From: Bin87 sp965220505
GTDB taxonomy: Bacteria > Chloroflexota > Dehalococcoidia > Lucifugimonadales > UBA3495
Assembly: GCA_965220505.1 (NCBI GenBank)
Contig: CBDCQE010000002.1
Coordinates: 124,001 to 188,000, forward strand
Reading direction: 5' to 3'
DNA: 64,000 nucleotides
Shown here: positions 50,655-59,274 of the stretch, piece by piece
Position numbering within the stretch: the stretch's first letter is position 1
Layout of the letters: every line of letters starts with the position of its first letter
Translations under genes and position numbers: made by a program
The notes under the pieces: model-generated
Told to the model about the DNA's origin: nothing
The model's input: only the letters and a program-made list of their open reading frames with translations
Databases searched by the model: none

Positions 50655-51647
50655 CTACGATGCGGCGCCCAAACCCGGGATGATGGTCTCTCGGAAGGCG
50701 TCCACCTCGGCTCGCGGCATGTCGTAGCCGCCCTCCTGAGTGTGGGTGGGAAAGATGAAGACGTGGTCGATGCCTGACTCATGCTGGGCGCGTTTCAGCC
50801 GGGCCAGGCACTCCTCCGGCGTGCCGAACAGGCCGAAGGCGTCGCATATTTCGGCAGCCTGGGCGTCGCCGATGCTCTCGGGGACGAAGTCGTCGTCCAG
50901 GTCGATGCCGGCCTCTCGCAGCCAGACGAGGTTGGAATCGCTGGGGTATTTCAGGTACGGCTGGTCTGGCCGGAACCACTGTTGCGGAAAGCGACGGGCG
51001 GCGGGGCCATCAGCCGACACCGTCGTTGGGGTGATGAAGATCGTCTGGAAACCGTCGAGATTGCGTCCTGCCCGCGCCGCGCCGATCTCCAGACGGCGGC
51101 GGGCCGCATCGACCGCCTTGGGATGGAGACCGACCAGCAGCAGGGCGCCGTCAGCGACCTCGCCGGCCAGTTCAACCATCCGCGGACCGGCGGCGGTCAT
51201 GAAGACCGGCGTGGGCGGGTCGCTGATATTGCGCAGCCGGGTTTCGACGCCGTTGAACTCCACCTGCTCCCCGCGCAGCAATCGGCGAATGGTCAAGACG
51301 GCCCGACGCATGGTGTCCACCGTGGCCCGGGGCCGGCCGATATTGCGGACCGCGAGGTAACCCGGGGCCACCGTCAGGCGCACCCGCTCCGGCGCAATCT
51401 CTTCCAAGGAGTGAGCCAACGATGCCAGCACCATCGGATGCCGGGTGACCGGGTTGGAGGTTGCTGGGTACAGGGTCAGGCGCGAGGTCCGCTCAGCGGC
51501 CAGGGCCAGGGCGATGAAAACGTCCCGCCCGCTGTGTTGGTGGTCGTGGACGCCGACGCCGGAAAACCCCGCGGCCTCGCATTCGGCGATGAAATCGGCG
51601 GTCTCCTGGACCGGCAAACCGACGGGCACCCTGATATCAACTTTCAT
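50655..51647 (-). CDS. Luciferase-like (LLM) flavin-dependent oxidoreductase
   Basis: A 330-residue barrel of the F420/FMN-dependent type resembling methylenetetrahydromethanopterin reductase-like proteins: CEAAGFSGVGVHDHQHSGRDVFIALALAA, LYPATSNPVTRHPMVLASLAHSLEEIAPERVRLTVAPGYLAVRNIGRP, and a C-terminal FGTPEECLARLKRA with IDHVFIFPTH. The ATG at 51647 is used because AGGTG lies just upstream. It follows the truncated binding-protein remnant and could once have shared its operon. Confidence 0.88.
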   Translation of the reverse strand: MKVDIRVPVGLPVQETADFIAECEAAGFSGVGVHDHQHSGRDVFIALALAAERTSRLTLYPATSNPVTRHPMVLASLAHSLEEIAPERVRLTVAPGYLAVRNIGRPRATVDTMRRAVLTIRRLLRGEQVEFNGVETRLRNISDPPTPVFMTAAGPRMVELAGEVADGALLLVGLHPKAVDAARRRLEIGAARAGRNLDGFQTIFITPTTVSADGPAARRFPQQWFRPDQPYLKYPSDSNLVWLREAGIDLDDDFVPESIGDAQAAEICDAFGLFGTPEECLARLKRAQHESGIDHVFIFPTHTQEGGYDMPRAEVDAFRETIIPGLGAAS

Positions 51648-51656
51648 TGAGCGCAC

Positions 51657-51977
51657 CTAGCGTTCGGGCCAAAGGTGGATGAACCGGCTGGCGACGACCT
51701 GCTCGTATGCCACGTCGCCGGAGAGCAGCCCGAGATTGCGGCAGAACTCATTGAGGCTGGTTACCGAGTCCGGCGAAATCTCTGCGGCGTAGTAGCCCGA
51801 GTCCCGCCGGACCAGATCCTCAATTAACAGCGCCTCGTCGGACGGGAACAACCGCCGGCCGACTTCGGCGGCCAGCGACGGGTCGGCCCACAGCCCCTTC
51901 TGCGCCGCCACGACGGCGCGCACCGCTCCTTCGGCAATTGCGGGGGACTCTTTGATGAGCCGGTCGGTGGCGACCAA
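51657..51977 (-). pseudogene. C-terminal remnant of an NMT1/THI5-like substrate-binding protein
   Basis: The frame encodes LVATDRLIKESPAIAEGAVRAVVAAQKGL, DPSLAAEVGRRLFPSDEALLI and YEQVVASRFIHLWP, typical of the C-terminal lobe of NMT1-type ABC binding proteins. Upstream coding continues a few residues (SLFAA) and is then cut by a TAA inside sequence resembling family B repeat (TGATTATCAGGGATTTT). It has no start of its own. The matching N-terminus is at 52676-52780. Confidence 0.72.
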
Positions 51978-52030
51978 CGCCGCAAAGAGGCTCGCTGATT
52001 ATCAGGGATTTTCGGCGCATCTATACGGGT

Positions 52031-52381
52031 TTATGCTTGGATGCAGTTGACGCCATCGAGCAACACCCCACCCATGATGATGTCCGCCATTTTGCGATCT
52101 GCGTCTTCGCATTCATCCTGCGCATGGTTGATGATTATGGCTCGGCTATCCCAGCAGATGGCACATTCCTGCTGACTGAATAGCACGCAGGACCCTTCAG
52201 CCGGCGACAACTTGGCTTCGGGATCATACTCACAACCCTTGTTGTGCCCCATCCCGCTCACCAACTTCGGTCCCCAAACATGCACCTTGCCCCCATCGGC
52301 CTCATTCTCAGGCGTCGCTTCGGGGCAAGGCCGACCATTGTAGTATTTCCGTAGGTGCAGGTTTGTTATCGCGTGTGTCAT
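52031..52381 (-). CDS. Cys-rich small hypothetical protein
   Basis: A 116-residue protein with at least six Cys (CPEA, GCEY, SCVLF, QECAICWDS, ECED, NCIQA) and His, resembling a metal-binding or secreted-type domain but without a signal peptide. AAGGAGG precedes the ATG at 52381. It lies between the two halves of the disrupted binding-protein gene and is probably part of the inserted segment. Family unknown. Confidence 0.55.
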   Translation of the reverse strand: MTHAITNLHLRKYYNGRPCPEATPENEADGGKVHVWGPKLVSGMGHNKGCEYDPEAKLSPAEGSCVLFSQQECAICWDSRAIIINHAQDECEDADRKMADIIMGGVLLDGVNCIQA

Positions 52382-52471
52382 GGGTCCTCCTTGTCAGACC
52401 AATTCCAATCCTGATTCTGCAAAGACCAACACCCATCATACAACGCAGGTTCGTGCGTCTGCCTAGGCCTG

Positions 52472-52606
52472 GTTGACATTTTCACCGTCGTTCCCGCGCA
52501 AGCGGGAAACCAATACCGTAATCTGCGGCTAGCTGAAGAATCAGATACCCAACAGTCTCTGGATTCCGGCTTTCGCCGGAATGACGAATAAAATTCAAAA
52601 TGTCAA
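52472..52606. repeat. Family C element with GTTGACATTTT ends
   Basis: The ends GTTGACATTTT and AAAATGTCAAC are perfectly inverted. Inside are TTCCCGCGCAAGCGGGAA and TTCCGGCTTTCGCCGGAA. The same palindromic core as 40141-40282 is bordered by a different outer inverted repeat. Confidence 0.85.
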
Positions 52607-52675
52607 CAGAACATAGTGAAGTCCCCGGCCGCGGGCAGCCTTAGCTCTTGACGAGGATCCAGCGCCACGGACCCT

Positions 52676-52780
52676 ACTTAACTCCACATCCATCCCCTGT
52701 TCCTTGAAGAACCCCAACTCCACTGCGGCAACCGCAGGGAAGTAGGAGTTGGATACCAGGTCGGGTACCGCGATGCGCAT
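52676..52780 (-). pseudogene. N-terminal remnant of an NMT1/THI5-like substrate-binding protein
   Basis: The frame MRIAVPDLVSNSYFPAVAAV then ELGFFKEQGMDVEL is the standard opening of NMT1-type binding proteins (Y-F-P-x-x-A-x-E-x-G-x-F-x-x-x-G-x-x-V). It has a good GGAGA site before the ATG, but similarity is lost after residue 34. The middle 190 or so residues of the original protein are missing. Confidence 0.72.
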
Positions 52781-52949
52781 TGCAGTTGTCTCCTGCCGTC
52801 GGGTTCAGGATTCGAGGCCACGGGCTGCGCCGAGTTTACCATCGGTCTCTCAGCCGGTATCCTCTGCAAACGACCCACGGATTGAACCTGGTGCGGAACT
52901 GACCGGTACCCCGGTAGCTTTGATCCAGGCGACAGCGGAGGAGCGCCCC

Positions 52950-54038
52950 ATGAACACATCCTACCGTCCCACCGGATTGATCCGCTATGGCTCGTCCGGC
53001 GCGTGCCGAGGGTACACGCTCTTCTCGCCCAACGGCGGGGACGACGCTTACCTGATCGATATGGAAGGCAACTTCGTTCACCGTTGGCACTACCCCGGCG
53101 GCATCGCCTACGGCTTCCTGCTGGACAATGGCAACCTGCTTTTCCGTGACCTGGGAGCCAACCCGCCCGGCGCAGACCACATCCGCGAGCTGGACTGGGA
53201 AAGCCGGTTGGTCTGGGAGCACCACGACACCAGCCTGCGCCGGCACAACCGGCTTCCCAACGGCAACAATCTGTTCCTGCTGCAGCGCGACCGGATATCG
53301 GCGGAACTGACCCGCAGGGTCCAGGGCGGGTTCGCCACCGCCGGAGACCCGGAGCGGATGCTCGGCGACCAGGTGGTCGAGGTTGCGCCCGATGGGACCG
53401 AGGTGAGCGTTTGGAGTTCCGCAGACCACCTGGATCCGGACACCGACGTGATTTGCCCCCTGGAGCGGCGCGATGCCTGGGGCAGCGCAAACGACCTGAC
53501 GGCGTCGCCCGACGGAAGCACCTTCCTGATCAGCTTCCGCATTCTCAACTCCGTGGCGTTGGTGGACCGGTCAACGGGGGAGATCACGTGGAAGTGGGGG
53601 CCGGGGGTCATATCCCACCAGCATCACCCCACCTACCTGGACAACGGCAACGTGCTGCTGCTGGACAATGGTTCCCACCGTCGCGGCCTCAGCTACTCCC
53701 GGGTCATCGAGGTCGACCCTTCCACCAGCGAGATCGTGTGGCAGTACCAGGGACGCCCGATGGTGTCCTTCTTCACCCACTTCACGGGCGGCGCGCAACG
53801 TCTGCCCAACGGCAATACCCTCATCACCGAAGGTCAGCAGGGCCGGCTGTTCGAGGTGACGCCGTCCGGTGAGATCGTCTGGGAATACGTCAGCCCCTTT
53901 TTCGTCCCGTCCCAATACGGCATGGCCAACGCCGTGTTTCGTGCCCATCGGTACGGTCCCGACCATCCCGCCTTGCGGGGTAGGGACCTGGATCCCAACC
54001 GACACGGTAATCTCAACCGGCTTTACGGGTCGAGATGA
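52950..54038 (+). CDS. Arylsulfotransferase-family (ASST) protein
   Basis: The 362-residue protein shows the arylsulfotransferase-type propeller: YTLFSPNGGDDAYLIDMEGNFVHRWHYPGGIAYGFLLDNGNLLFR, LDWESRLVWEHHDTSLRRHNRLPNGNNLFLLQRD, GPGVISHQHHPTYLDNGNVLLLDNGSHRRGLSYSRVIEVDPSTSEIVWQY, and FTGGAQRLPNGNTLITEGQQGRLFEVTPSGEIVWEY. The HQHH-P motif fits the family's catalytic His region. There is no signal peptide, unlike many periplasmic members. GGAGGAG lies six bases before the ATG. Substrate unknown. Confidence 0.87.
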   Translation: MNTSYRPTGLIRYGSSGACRGYTLFSPNGGDDAYLIDMEGNFVHRWHYPGGIAYGFLLDNGNLLFRDLGANPPGADHIRELDWESRLVWEHHDTSLRRHNRLPNGNNLFLLQRDRISAELTRRVQGGFATAGDPERMLGDQVVEVAPDGTEVSVWSSADHLDPDTDVICPLERRDAWGSANDLTASPDGSTFLISFRILNSVALVDRSTGEITWKWGPGVISHQHHPTYLDNGNVLLLDNGSHRRGLSYSRVIEVDPSTSEIVWQYQGRPMVSFFTHFTGGAQRLPNGNTLITEGQQGRLFEVTPSGEIVWEYVSPFFVPSQYGMANAVFRAHRYGPDHPALRGRDLDPNRHGNLNRLYGSR

Positions 54039-54130
54039 AACCGACTCCCGGCCGGCCTCGTCAGGACAATGACCCGATCAACAATCAGAGCCGATCAGTC
54101 TTTCAGCACCAATTTCAAGGAGACGGAACC

Positions 54131-54544
54131 ATGTACAACAAATCCATGATCAGCCTGGAACAGGCCCAGAATGCCATCACCGCCATGATCGCCGATTTCA
54201 ACCGCGACCCCGACCGGCGCAAGGTCGATATGGCCGTGGTGGACGACGCCGGCAACCTGCTGGCCTACGCCCGCATGGACCGCTGCCTCAGGCCCACCTT
54301 CGCCATTCGCAAGGCCTACACCTCCGCGATGCGTTCCATGGACACCGCCGCTTTCGCGGAGCAGCTCAGCAGCACGGGCCGGACGCTGGAGTCCTTCGGG
54401 GATCCGCAATTGATAGCGATACCGGGCGGCGTCGCCGTTTTCCACGAGGGCGTGGTGGTCGGCGCCATCGGCGTGGGTGGCCTGCCCAGCGGGTTCGACG
54501 ATGAGGCCATCGCCAAGGCCGGAGTTGCCGCGTTGGGAATCTAA
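54131..54544 (+). CDS. GlcG/HbpS-family protein
   Basis: A 137-residue protein matching the GlcG/HbpS heme-binding-type domain: ISLEQAQNAITAMIADFNRDPDRRKVDMAVVDDAGNLLAYARMDRCLRPTFAIRKAYTSAMRSM, then FGDPQLIAIPGGVAVFHEGVVVGAIGVGGLPSGFDDEAIAKAGVAAL. These small proteins bind heme or cobalamin-like ligands or accompany oxidoreductases. AAGGAGA precedes the ATG at 54131. It is 93 bases downstream of the ASST gene and may be co-transcribed with it. Confidence 0.88.
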   Translation: MYNKSMISLEQAQNAITAMIADFNRDPDRRKVDMAVVDDAGNLLAYARMDRCLRPTFAIRKAYTSAMRSMDTAAFAEQLSSTGRTLESFGDPQLIAIPGGVAVFHEGVVVGAIGVGGLPSGFDDEAIAKAGVAALGI

Positions 54545-54670
54545 CGGCGGCGACCGCCCGCCGCATAGTTCTCGAACGGTGGAGACGAGATCATCAAGAT
54601 GCGGTTGCGAAGCCAGGACCAGCGGGCACTGTTCCAATGTGAATCCACGCGGTAAGTGCGCTCACGTGTA

Positions 54671-54787
54671 CCCACATTGCAGAGTGGGAACAATTTGCAT
54701 GGATAAACAGGATGAATGGGATGGTCGGAGTTGGACACCTGTGCATCCATGCAAATTCCACGATCTAGCCAAACTGGGTACGCGTGA
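54671..54787. repeat. Family A inverted repeat pair
   Basis: AATTTGCATGGATAAACAGG faces CCTGTGCATCCATGCAAATT with a spacer that includes GGATGAATGGGATGG. The long perfect AATTTGCATGGAT arms make a stable hairpin in the gap between the GlcG-like gene and the permease. Confidence 0.8.
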
Positions 54788-54791
54788 GTGG

Positions 54792-55847
54792 CTACTCCAG
54801 TTGCCGCAGCCTGGGGTCCAAGGCATCCCGCAGCCAGTCGCCGAACAGGTTCAGGGACAGCACGGTCATGAATATCGCCAGCCCCGGCAGCGTCGAAATC
54901 CACCACGCGATTGCGATCCGATCCCTGCCCTCGGAAAGCATGGACCCCCAGGCGGGCGTCGGAGGCGGCACACCGGCGCCCAGGAAGCTCAACGCAGCCT
55001 CCAGCAGGATGACCACACCTACCAGCAGAGTTGCCACCACAATCACGCTGTTGGCTATCCCCGGGAGGATGTGGACGATCATGATGCGAATGGTCCCGGC
55101 CCCGGCCACTCGGGCCAATGCGACGTAGTCTGCGGTCTTGACGCGCAGCACCTCCCCCCGCGTCACGCGGGTGAAGAGTGGCCAGATAGCTATCGCCATT
55201 ATCACGATAATCAGCTGGAATGATGGTCCGAGGGCCACAACCAATACGAGGGCGACCAGGATGAGAGGGAGCGCAAGTATGATGTCCACCATGCGCATTA
55301 CGACCTCGTCGACCCACCCGCCGTGCCATCCGGCGGTCAGACCGAGCACAGTGCCCATGGTGCCACCCACCGCCAGCGTCAGGCCGGCCATCACCAGGGA
55401 AACGCGCGCGCCATAAATGATCCGGGTAAACAGGTCACGCCCCAGGTGGTCGGTGCCCAGGATATACAGCGTATCGATGCCTTCCCGGACAACCACGTCC
55501 AGTTTGTCGCCGATAACCGCGTTGGGGTCTATCTGCCTGGCATTGAATTCGGTGATCTGTGTTTTTTGCTTTTCGATGTCGCTGGGGCTGATTACCGCCA
55601 CCACCTCTTTGGTCACTATCACGGGCGGCACCGGCTCGTACGCCCAGAACCCCGGTTGGAGACGGTGGTTCGGGTCCCCTACTTCCGGGTCGTACGGGGA
55701 TATCCAGTCGGCGGTGATCCCGGCCACCACTACCAAGGTCAGGATGAACACCGGAATGATGAGCACCGGGCGGCGCCAGCGCGAGATAGCCTTCAGGGCT
55801 CGCACGATGACGGGTTGGGAGGGAGCAAGAACTGTAGCGTTGGCCAT
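54792..55847 (-). CDS. Peptide-type ABC transporter permease (DppC-like)
   Basis: The 351-residue protein has a first membrane segment (RRPVLIIPVFILTLVVVAGI), a periplasmic insert of about 90 residues containing EKQKTQITEFNARQIDPN, then the DppC/OppC signature GTDHLGRDLFTRIIYGARVSLVMAGLTLAVGG and a cytoplasmic loop RGEVLRVKTADYVALARVAGAGTIRIMIVHILPGI, with ALSFLGAGVPPPTPAWGSML. It forms the permease heterodimer with the DppB-like protein. The ATG at 55847 is used because GGAG lies nearby. No ATPase gene follows. Confidence 0.92.
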   Translation of the reverse strand: MANATVLAPSQPVIVRALKAISRWRRPVLIIPVFILTLVVVAGITADWISPYDPEVGDPNHRLQPGFWAYEPVPPVIVTKEVVAVISPSDIEKQKTQITEFNARQIDPNAVIGDKLDVVVREGIDTLYILGTDHLGRDLFTRIIYGARVSLVMAGLTLAVGGTMGTVLGLTAGWHGGWVDEVVMRMVDIILALPLILVALVLVVALGPSFQLIIVIMAIAIWPLFTRVTRGEVLRVKTADYVALARVAGAGTIRIMIVHILPGIANSVIVVATLLVGVVILLEAALSFLGAGVPPPTPAWGSMLSEGRDRIAIAWWISTLPGLAIFMTVLSLNLFGDWLRDALDPRLRQLE

Positions 55848-55926
55848 TGGTTTCTCCAGGCCTTCTCTGGAAACGTGAATTCTCGATGCGGCGGTAACCG
55901 CTTCACTCGTCGAGGATCCGTATCTC

Positions 55927-56847
55927 CTACAGGTATCGGATTCTGGGGTCGATGTACGCGTAGAGTATGTCAACCAGCAGCGCTATGAACACATACCCCA
56001 GCGTGAACATGATGGTCAGCCCCTGGATCAGAGGGTAGTCCGACGACCAGAGGGCCTGCACTGCCAACTGACCCATCCCAGGCCACGCGAACACCAGCTC
56101 GGTGGTGATGGAGCCGGTAAGGATAGCCGGCATGGACACGCCGGCCAGGGTCAATGGCGGTATCAGGGCATTGCGAAATGCGTGCTTCCAGATGATCGCC
56201 CGGCCGGGCAATCCTTTGGCCCGGGCCAGTTTGATGTATTCCGTGTCCAGCGTGTCGAGCATCGCCGAGCGCATCAACCGCAGGCTGCCGGCCAGGAATC
56301 CGCCCCACGCCAGGGTGATTGTTGGCAGTACGAAACTGTTCCAGTCCTGCCTTCCTGAAGGCGGGACCCACCCCAGGTACACCGCGAAGAAGAAAATGAA
56401 CATGATGCCAAGCCAGAAAGACGGCGCCGCCTGCCCGATCAAGGCCACGGCCCTCCCGACCTGGTCCAGAATACTGCCCCGCATCACTGCCGACATCACG
56501 CCGAGAGGTATCCCGACAATGAGCGCGAGCAGGAAGGCAGCCCCGCCAAGCTGGAGCGTCGCCGGGATTTTCTCTGCGACTACCTCCAGCACCGGCCGGC
56601 GCTGGCTGATCGACTCGCCGAAATCACCGCGCAGCACCCCGCCCATGAAGATTGCGTACTGGTGGTACAGGGGCTTATCCAGCCCCAACTCCTCCCCCAG
56701 CAACTCCCATTGCTCCTGGGTGGCATGATCGTCCAGGAGCAGTGATCTTGGGTCACCGCCCACCCGCGCCATGACGAAGATGATCATCGACACCGCGAGG
56801 AGCGTGATTATCATCAGGAAAAATCGGCGTACCAAAAACCGTTGCAT
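55927..56847 (-). CDS. Peptide-type ABC transporter permease (DppB-like)
   Basis: The 306-residue protein is a standard DppB/OppB-type permease: FLVRRFFLMIITLLAVSMIIFVMAR, a GDFGESISQRRPVLEVVAEKIPATLQLGGAAFLLALIVGIPLG segment, GRAVALIGQAAPSFWLGIMFIFFFAV, the cytoplasmic LRLMRSAMLDTLDTEYIKLARAKGLPGRAIIWKHAFRNALIPPLTLAG loop that contacts the ATPase, and a GLTIMFTLGYVFIALLVDILYAYIDPRIRY end. It partners the DppC-like gene 79 bases downstream. Confidence 0.93.
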   Translation of the reverse strand: MQRFLVRRFFLMIITLLAVSMIIFVMARVGGDPRSLLLDDHATQEQWELLGEELGLDKPLYHQYAIFMGGVLRGDFGESISQRRPVLEVVAEKIPATLQLGGAAFLLALIVGIPLGVMSAVMRGSILDQVGRAVALIGQAAPSFWLGIMFIFFFAVYLGWVPPSGRQDWNSFVLPTITLAWGGFLAGSLRLMRSAMLDTLDTEYIKLARAKGLPGRAIIWKHAFRNALIPPLTLAGVSMPAILTGSITTELVFAWPGMGQLAVQALWSSDYPLIQGLTIMFTLGYVFIALLVDILYAYIDPRIRYL

Positions 56848-56891
56848 GTCAAGGTCCCAGCATCAGATGGTCAGATACGTTCAACCCGGTC

Positions 56892-57326
56892 TCATCGCCT
56901 GAAGGTGGCGATTTCTCTTACTACGCCAAGCAGCAAGGTTCCCAGGTTGGCTGCCACGGCCGCGCCCAACGCCGCGTAGGAGAAGGCGTTGATGGGCGGC
57001 TCAGAGCAGCACTTGATTTCTCGATTCAGCGCGAATTCGTACCCCATCCAGGACCCGACAATTCCGCCCCCGATACCGGCAGATCCAATCAGCAAGAGCA
57101 CCGGCAACGTATTGCCGTCCAGGCGCAGCCACGTCAGTGAGCCACCCAGTCCGGCCCCAATCGCCGCGCCCGCCAGGAACATCACATCCCGAAGCAGCTT
57201 GGATGAGGTGTCGGTGAAGAAATAATACAGGCCCCACGCGACCCACACACCCACATAGCTGAGCACGAGGGCTATAAGAAATCCAAGCCCTGCGCGCCCA
57301 GCGATGGTGAGTATGCTTGCCGTCAA
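56892..57326 (-). CDS. Small membrane protein inside the ABC importer cluster
   Basis: A 144-residue protein with four to five hydrophobic segments (GLGFLIALVLSYVGVWVAWGLYYF, AGAAIGAGLGGSLTWL, LPVLLLIGSAGIGGGIVGSWMG and ALGAAVAANLGTLLLGVV). It lies between the binding protein and the permeases. The only start is a TTG at 57326, inside DNA that is also duplicated beside the second binding-protein gene, so the start is uncertain. Family unknown. Confidence 0.55.
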   Translation of the reverse strand: MTASILTIAGRAGLGFLIALVLSYVGVWVAWGLYYFFTDTSSKLLRDVMFLAGAAIGAGLGGSLTWLRLDGNTLPVLLLIGSAGIGGGIVGSWMGYEFALNREIKCCSEPPINAFSYAALGAAVAANLGTLLLGVVREIATFRR

Positions 57327-57381
57327 GCTAACTTACGGCCGGAGCCGAAGCCATATCGACATTCTCTGACGCCCTCTGACC

Positions 57382-59274
57382 CTACTGATCAGTGAGGTTG
57401 GGAGCGTACTCGAACCCGGTCAGGTCCCGCGTTTCGGCGTAGTTCAGGTGATCGTTCCAGGGGGCTGTGTCCCCGTTCACGGCAAAGACCTGGTTCTGGG
57501 CATAGAGGCCGACCGACAGGGCGTTGTCGTACACGAACTTCGCGGCCTCAACCATGATCTCGTACCGTGCGGCGTCGTCAACGGTGCCCTGGGCTTCGTT
57601 CATATAATCGGTAAGGATCGGATGGTCCATGCCGAAGTTCCAGGCGCTCTCGTGGTTGAAAGCGGTGGACCAGCGGTCCAGAGGATCAACCGCCACGTGG
57701 GTGTGCTGGTACGCCTGGTTGTAGGTGCGGGTCACGATGCCCGGGCGGAATGTCTTGTAGGGCAGGTTCTGCTGGTTGGCCTTGACGCCGATCTGGTCCC
57801 ACATCTGGGCGATGGCGGAGGTTACTTCCAGGTAATTCGAGCCGCCCAGAGGCGTCAGGGTAATCTCGAACCCGTCGGGATAGCCCGCCTCGGCCAGCAG
57901 TTGCTTGGATTTCTCAGGATTGAACTCCCACTGACGGTACTCGGCCGGCAGCTTGTCCAGGTGGAACGCCCACGCCGGCAGGGAGTCCGGGATGGCCTCG
58001 CTGCTCAGCAGCGTGTCAGAGATCAACTGGCGGTCAATGGCGATGGACAGGGCGGTGCGCACCTTGGCGGCGTTCTGCCATTCCTCGGATGCGGGGTCCG
58101 GGTTGCCGGAAATCCAGGGCAGAGAAGGATCAAAGCCGGGGACTCTCTCTTCGTGTTCCGGCGTACGCGAACCGTCAGGGTTCACTCCCACGTAGTAGTT
58201 GCCATAGAAGGCCATGCTCACGCCGCTGCCGCCGGCTATCCTGACGAAGTCGGTGCCGGGGTGGTCCGCCACCGCCGCGATGGAGTCCAGGTTCATTTCC
58301 ATCGCCGTGAGGCCGTCGGTGAGGAAGTTGGCCACGCGGGTGGATTCCTCGGGAATGTGCAGCCACCTCAGTTCGGCAAACTCGGGCGTCTTGCGCCAGT
58401 GGTCTTCCACCGCTTCCCACCGGGTGAACTGGTCGCTCTGGTGCTCGGCAAATGACCAGGGGCTGGTGCCGGCGATGTTCCGGCTGGCCTCGTCGACGCC
58501 CACCTCTTCGAGTTGCGCCTTGCTGATGATGTTGACATGGGGGCGCGCCAGCAGGCCCAGGGTGTCGTACTGCGGCGTCCCGGTGTTCACCTCGATGGTG
58601 TACTTGTCGATGGCCTTGGCCCGGCCTTCGTCGATGATGCCGGTAACAACGGTACCCTCTTTGACGTCTCCGCCAAGCCCCCAGATCCGGCGGATGTGGG
58701 TGTTGAACGCCACCCGGGAGCTTTCGCCGCCGCTGATCATCAGGCTCCAGAGGACGCCTTCCGCATCCAGTTCTCCGTAGCCCTTATGGAATTGGGCGCC
58801 CTCTGCCAGCTTGAACGTCCAGGTGACGCCGTCAGGAGCGACGCTCCATTCCCGGAACAGCCAGGGAACAATCTCCTTGTCTTCGTTCATGTAAAGGAGA
58901 GTCTCGGCGGTGGTGTAGCCGTTATGGTGATACCCGGCTCCCTCCGTGACCGTCGGGAAGACGTGGAACGGGGCGACGAGGGGCAGCCCGAAGGTCAAAG
59001 TCCCCCTGGGCGCCATCACATCCGCGGTTTCCGGCATAGCCGTCGCTGCGGGAACGGCGGTAGCCGCAACGCTCGGCTGCCCTGAGCTTGAACTCGCGAC
59101 GGGAGTGCTTTCTGCCATAGCCGCAGCAGGCATCGCGGTTGCTTCTACCGCCGGGGCCGCCGGCGCGGCGGCGGGCGCTTCCTGCGCCGTTCCGCAGGCT
59201 ACCGCGACTATAAGCGCGAGGGCCAATGGGGCGAAAGCCAATAGTCGGGGCAATGGGAGCGGTTGGTGTCTCAT
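57382..59274 (-). CDS. Peptide-type ABC transporter substrate-binding lipoprotein
   Basis: The 630-residue protein is a DppA/OppA-family (SBP_bac_5) binding protein: a signal with lipobox IVAVAC (lipid Cys at about residue 27), a low-complexity Ala/Pro linker of about 60 residues, then FPTVTEGAGYHHNGYTTAETLLYM, WLFREWSVAPDGVTWTFKLAEGAQFHKG, LSIAIDRQLISDTLLSSEAIPDSLPAW and LLAEAGYPDGFEITLTPLGGS. GGAGG precedes the ATG at 59274. It opens the importer cluster (binding protein, small membrane protein, DppB, DppC). A related binding protein is at 63600. Confidence 0.93.
   Translation of the reverse strand: MRHQPLPLPRLLAFAPLALALIVAVACGTAQEAPAAAPAAPAVEATAMPAAAMAESTPVASSSSGQPSVAATAVPAATAMPETADVMAPRGTLTFGLPLVAPFHVFPTVTEGAGYHHNGYTTAETLLYMNEDKEIVPWLFREWSVAPDGVTWTFKLAEGAQFHKGYGELDAEGVLWSLMISGGESSRVAFNTHIRRIWGLGGDVKEGTVVTGIIDEGRAKAIDKYTIEVNTGTPQYDTLGLLARPHVNIISKAQLEEVGVDEASRNIAGTSPWSFAEHQSDQFTRWEAVEDHWRKTPEFAELRWLHIPEESTRVANFLTDGLTAMEMNLDSIAAVADHPGTDFVRIAGGSGVSMAFYGNYYVGVNPDGSRTPEHEERVPGFDPSLPWISGNPDPASEEWQNAAKVRTALSIAIDRQLISDTLLSSEAIPDSLPAWAFHLDKLPAEYRQWEFNPEKSKQLLAEAGYPDGFEITLTPLGGSNYLEVTSAIAQMWDQIGVKANQQNLPYKTFRPGIVTRTYNQAYQHTHVAVDPLDRWSTAFNHESAWNFGMDHPILTDYMNEAQGTVDDAARYEIMVEAAKFVYDNALSVGLYAQNQVFAVNGDTAPWNDHLNYAETRDLTGFEYAPNLTDQ

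Larger units (their letters stand above)
52382..52949. other. Gap with a family C element and the binding-protein N-terminus
   Basis: This 568-base stretch contains a family C element at 52472-52606 (ends GTTGACATTTT and AAAATGTCAAC) and the N-terminal remnant at 52676-52780. No intact gene is seen in it. Confidence 0.6.
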
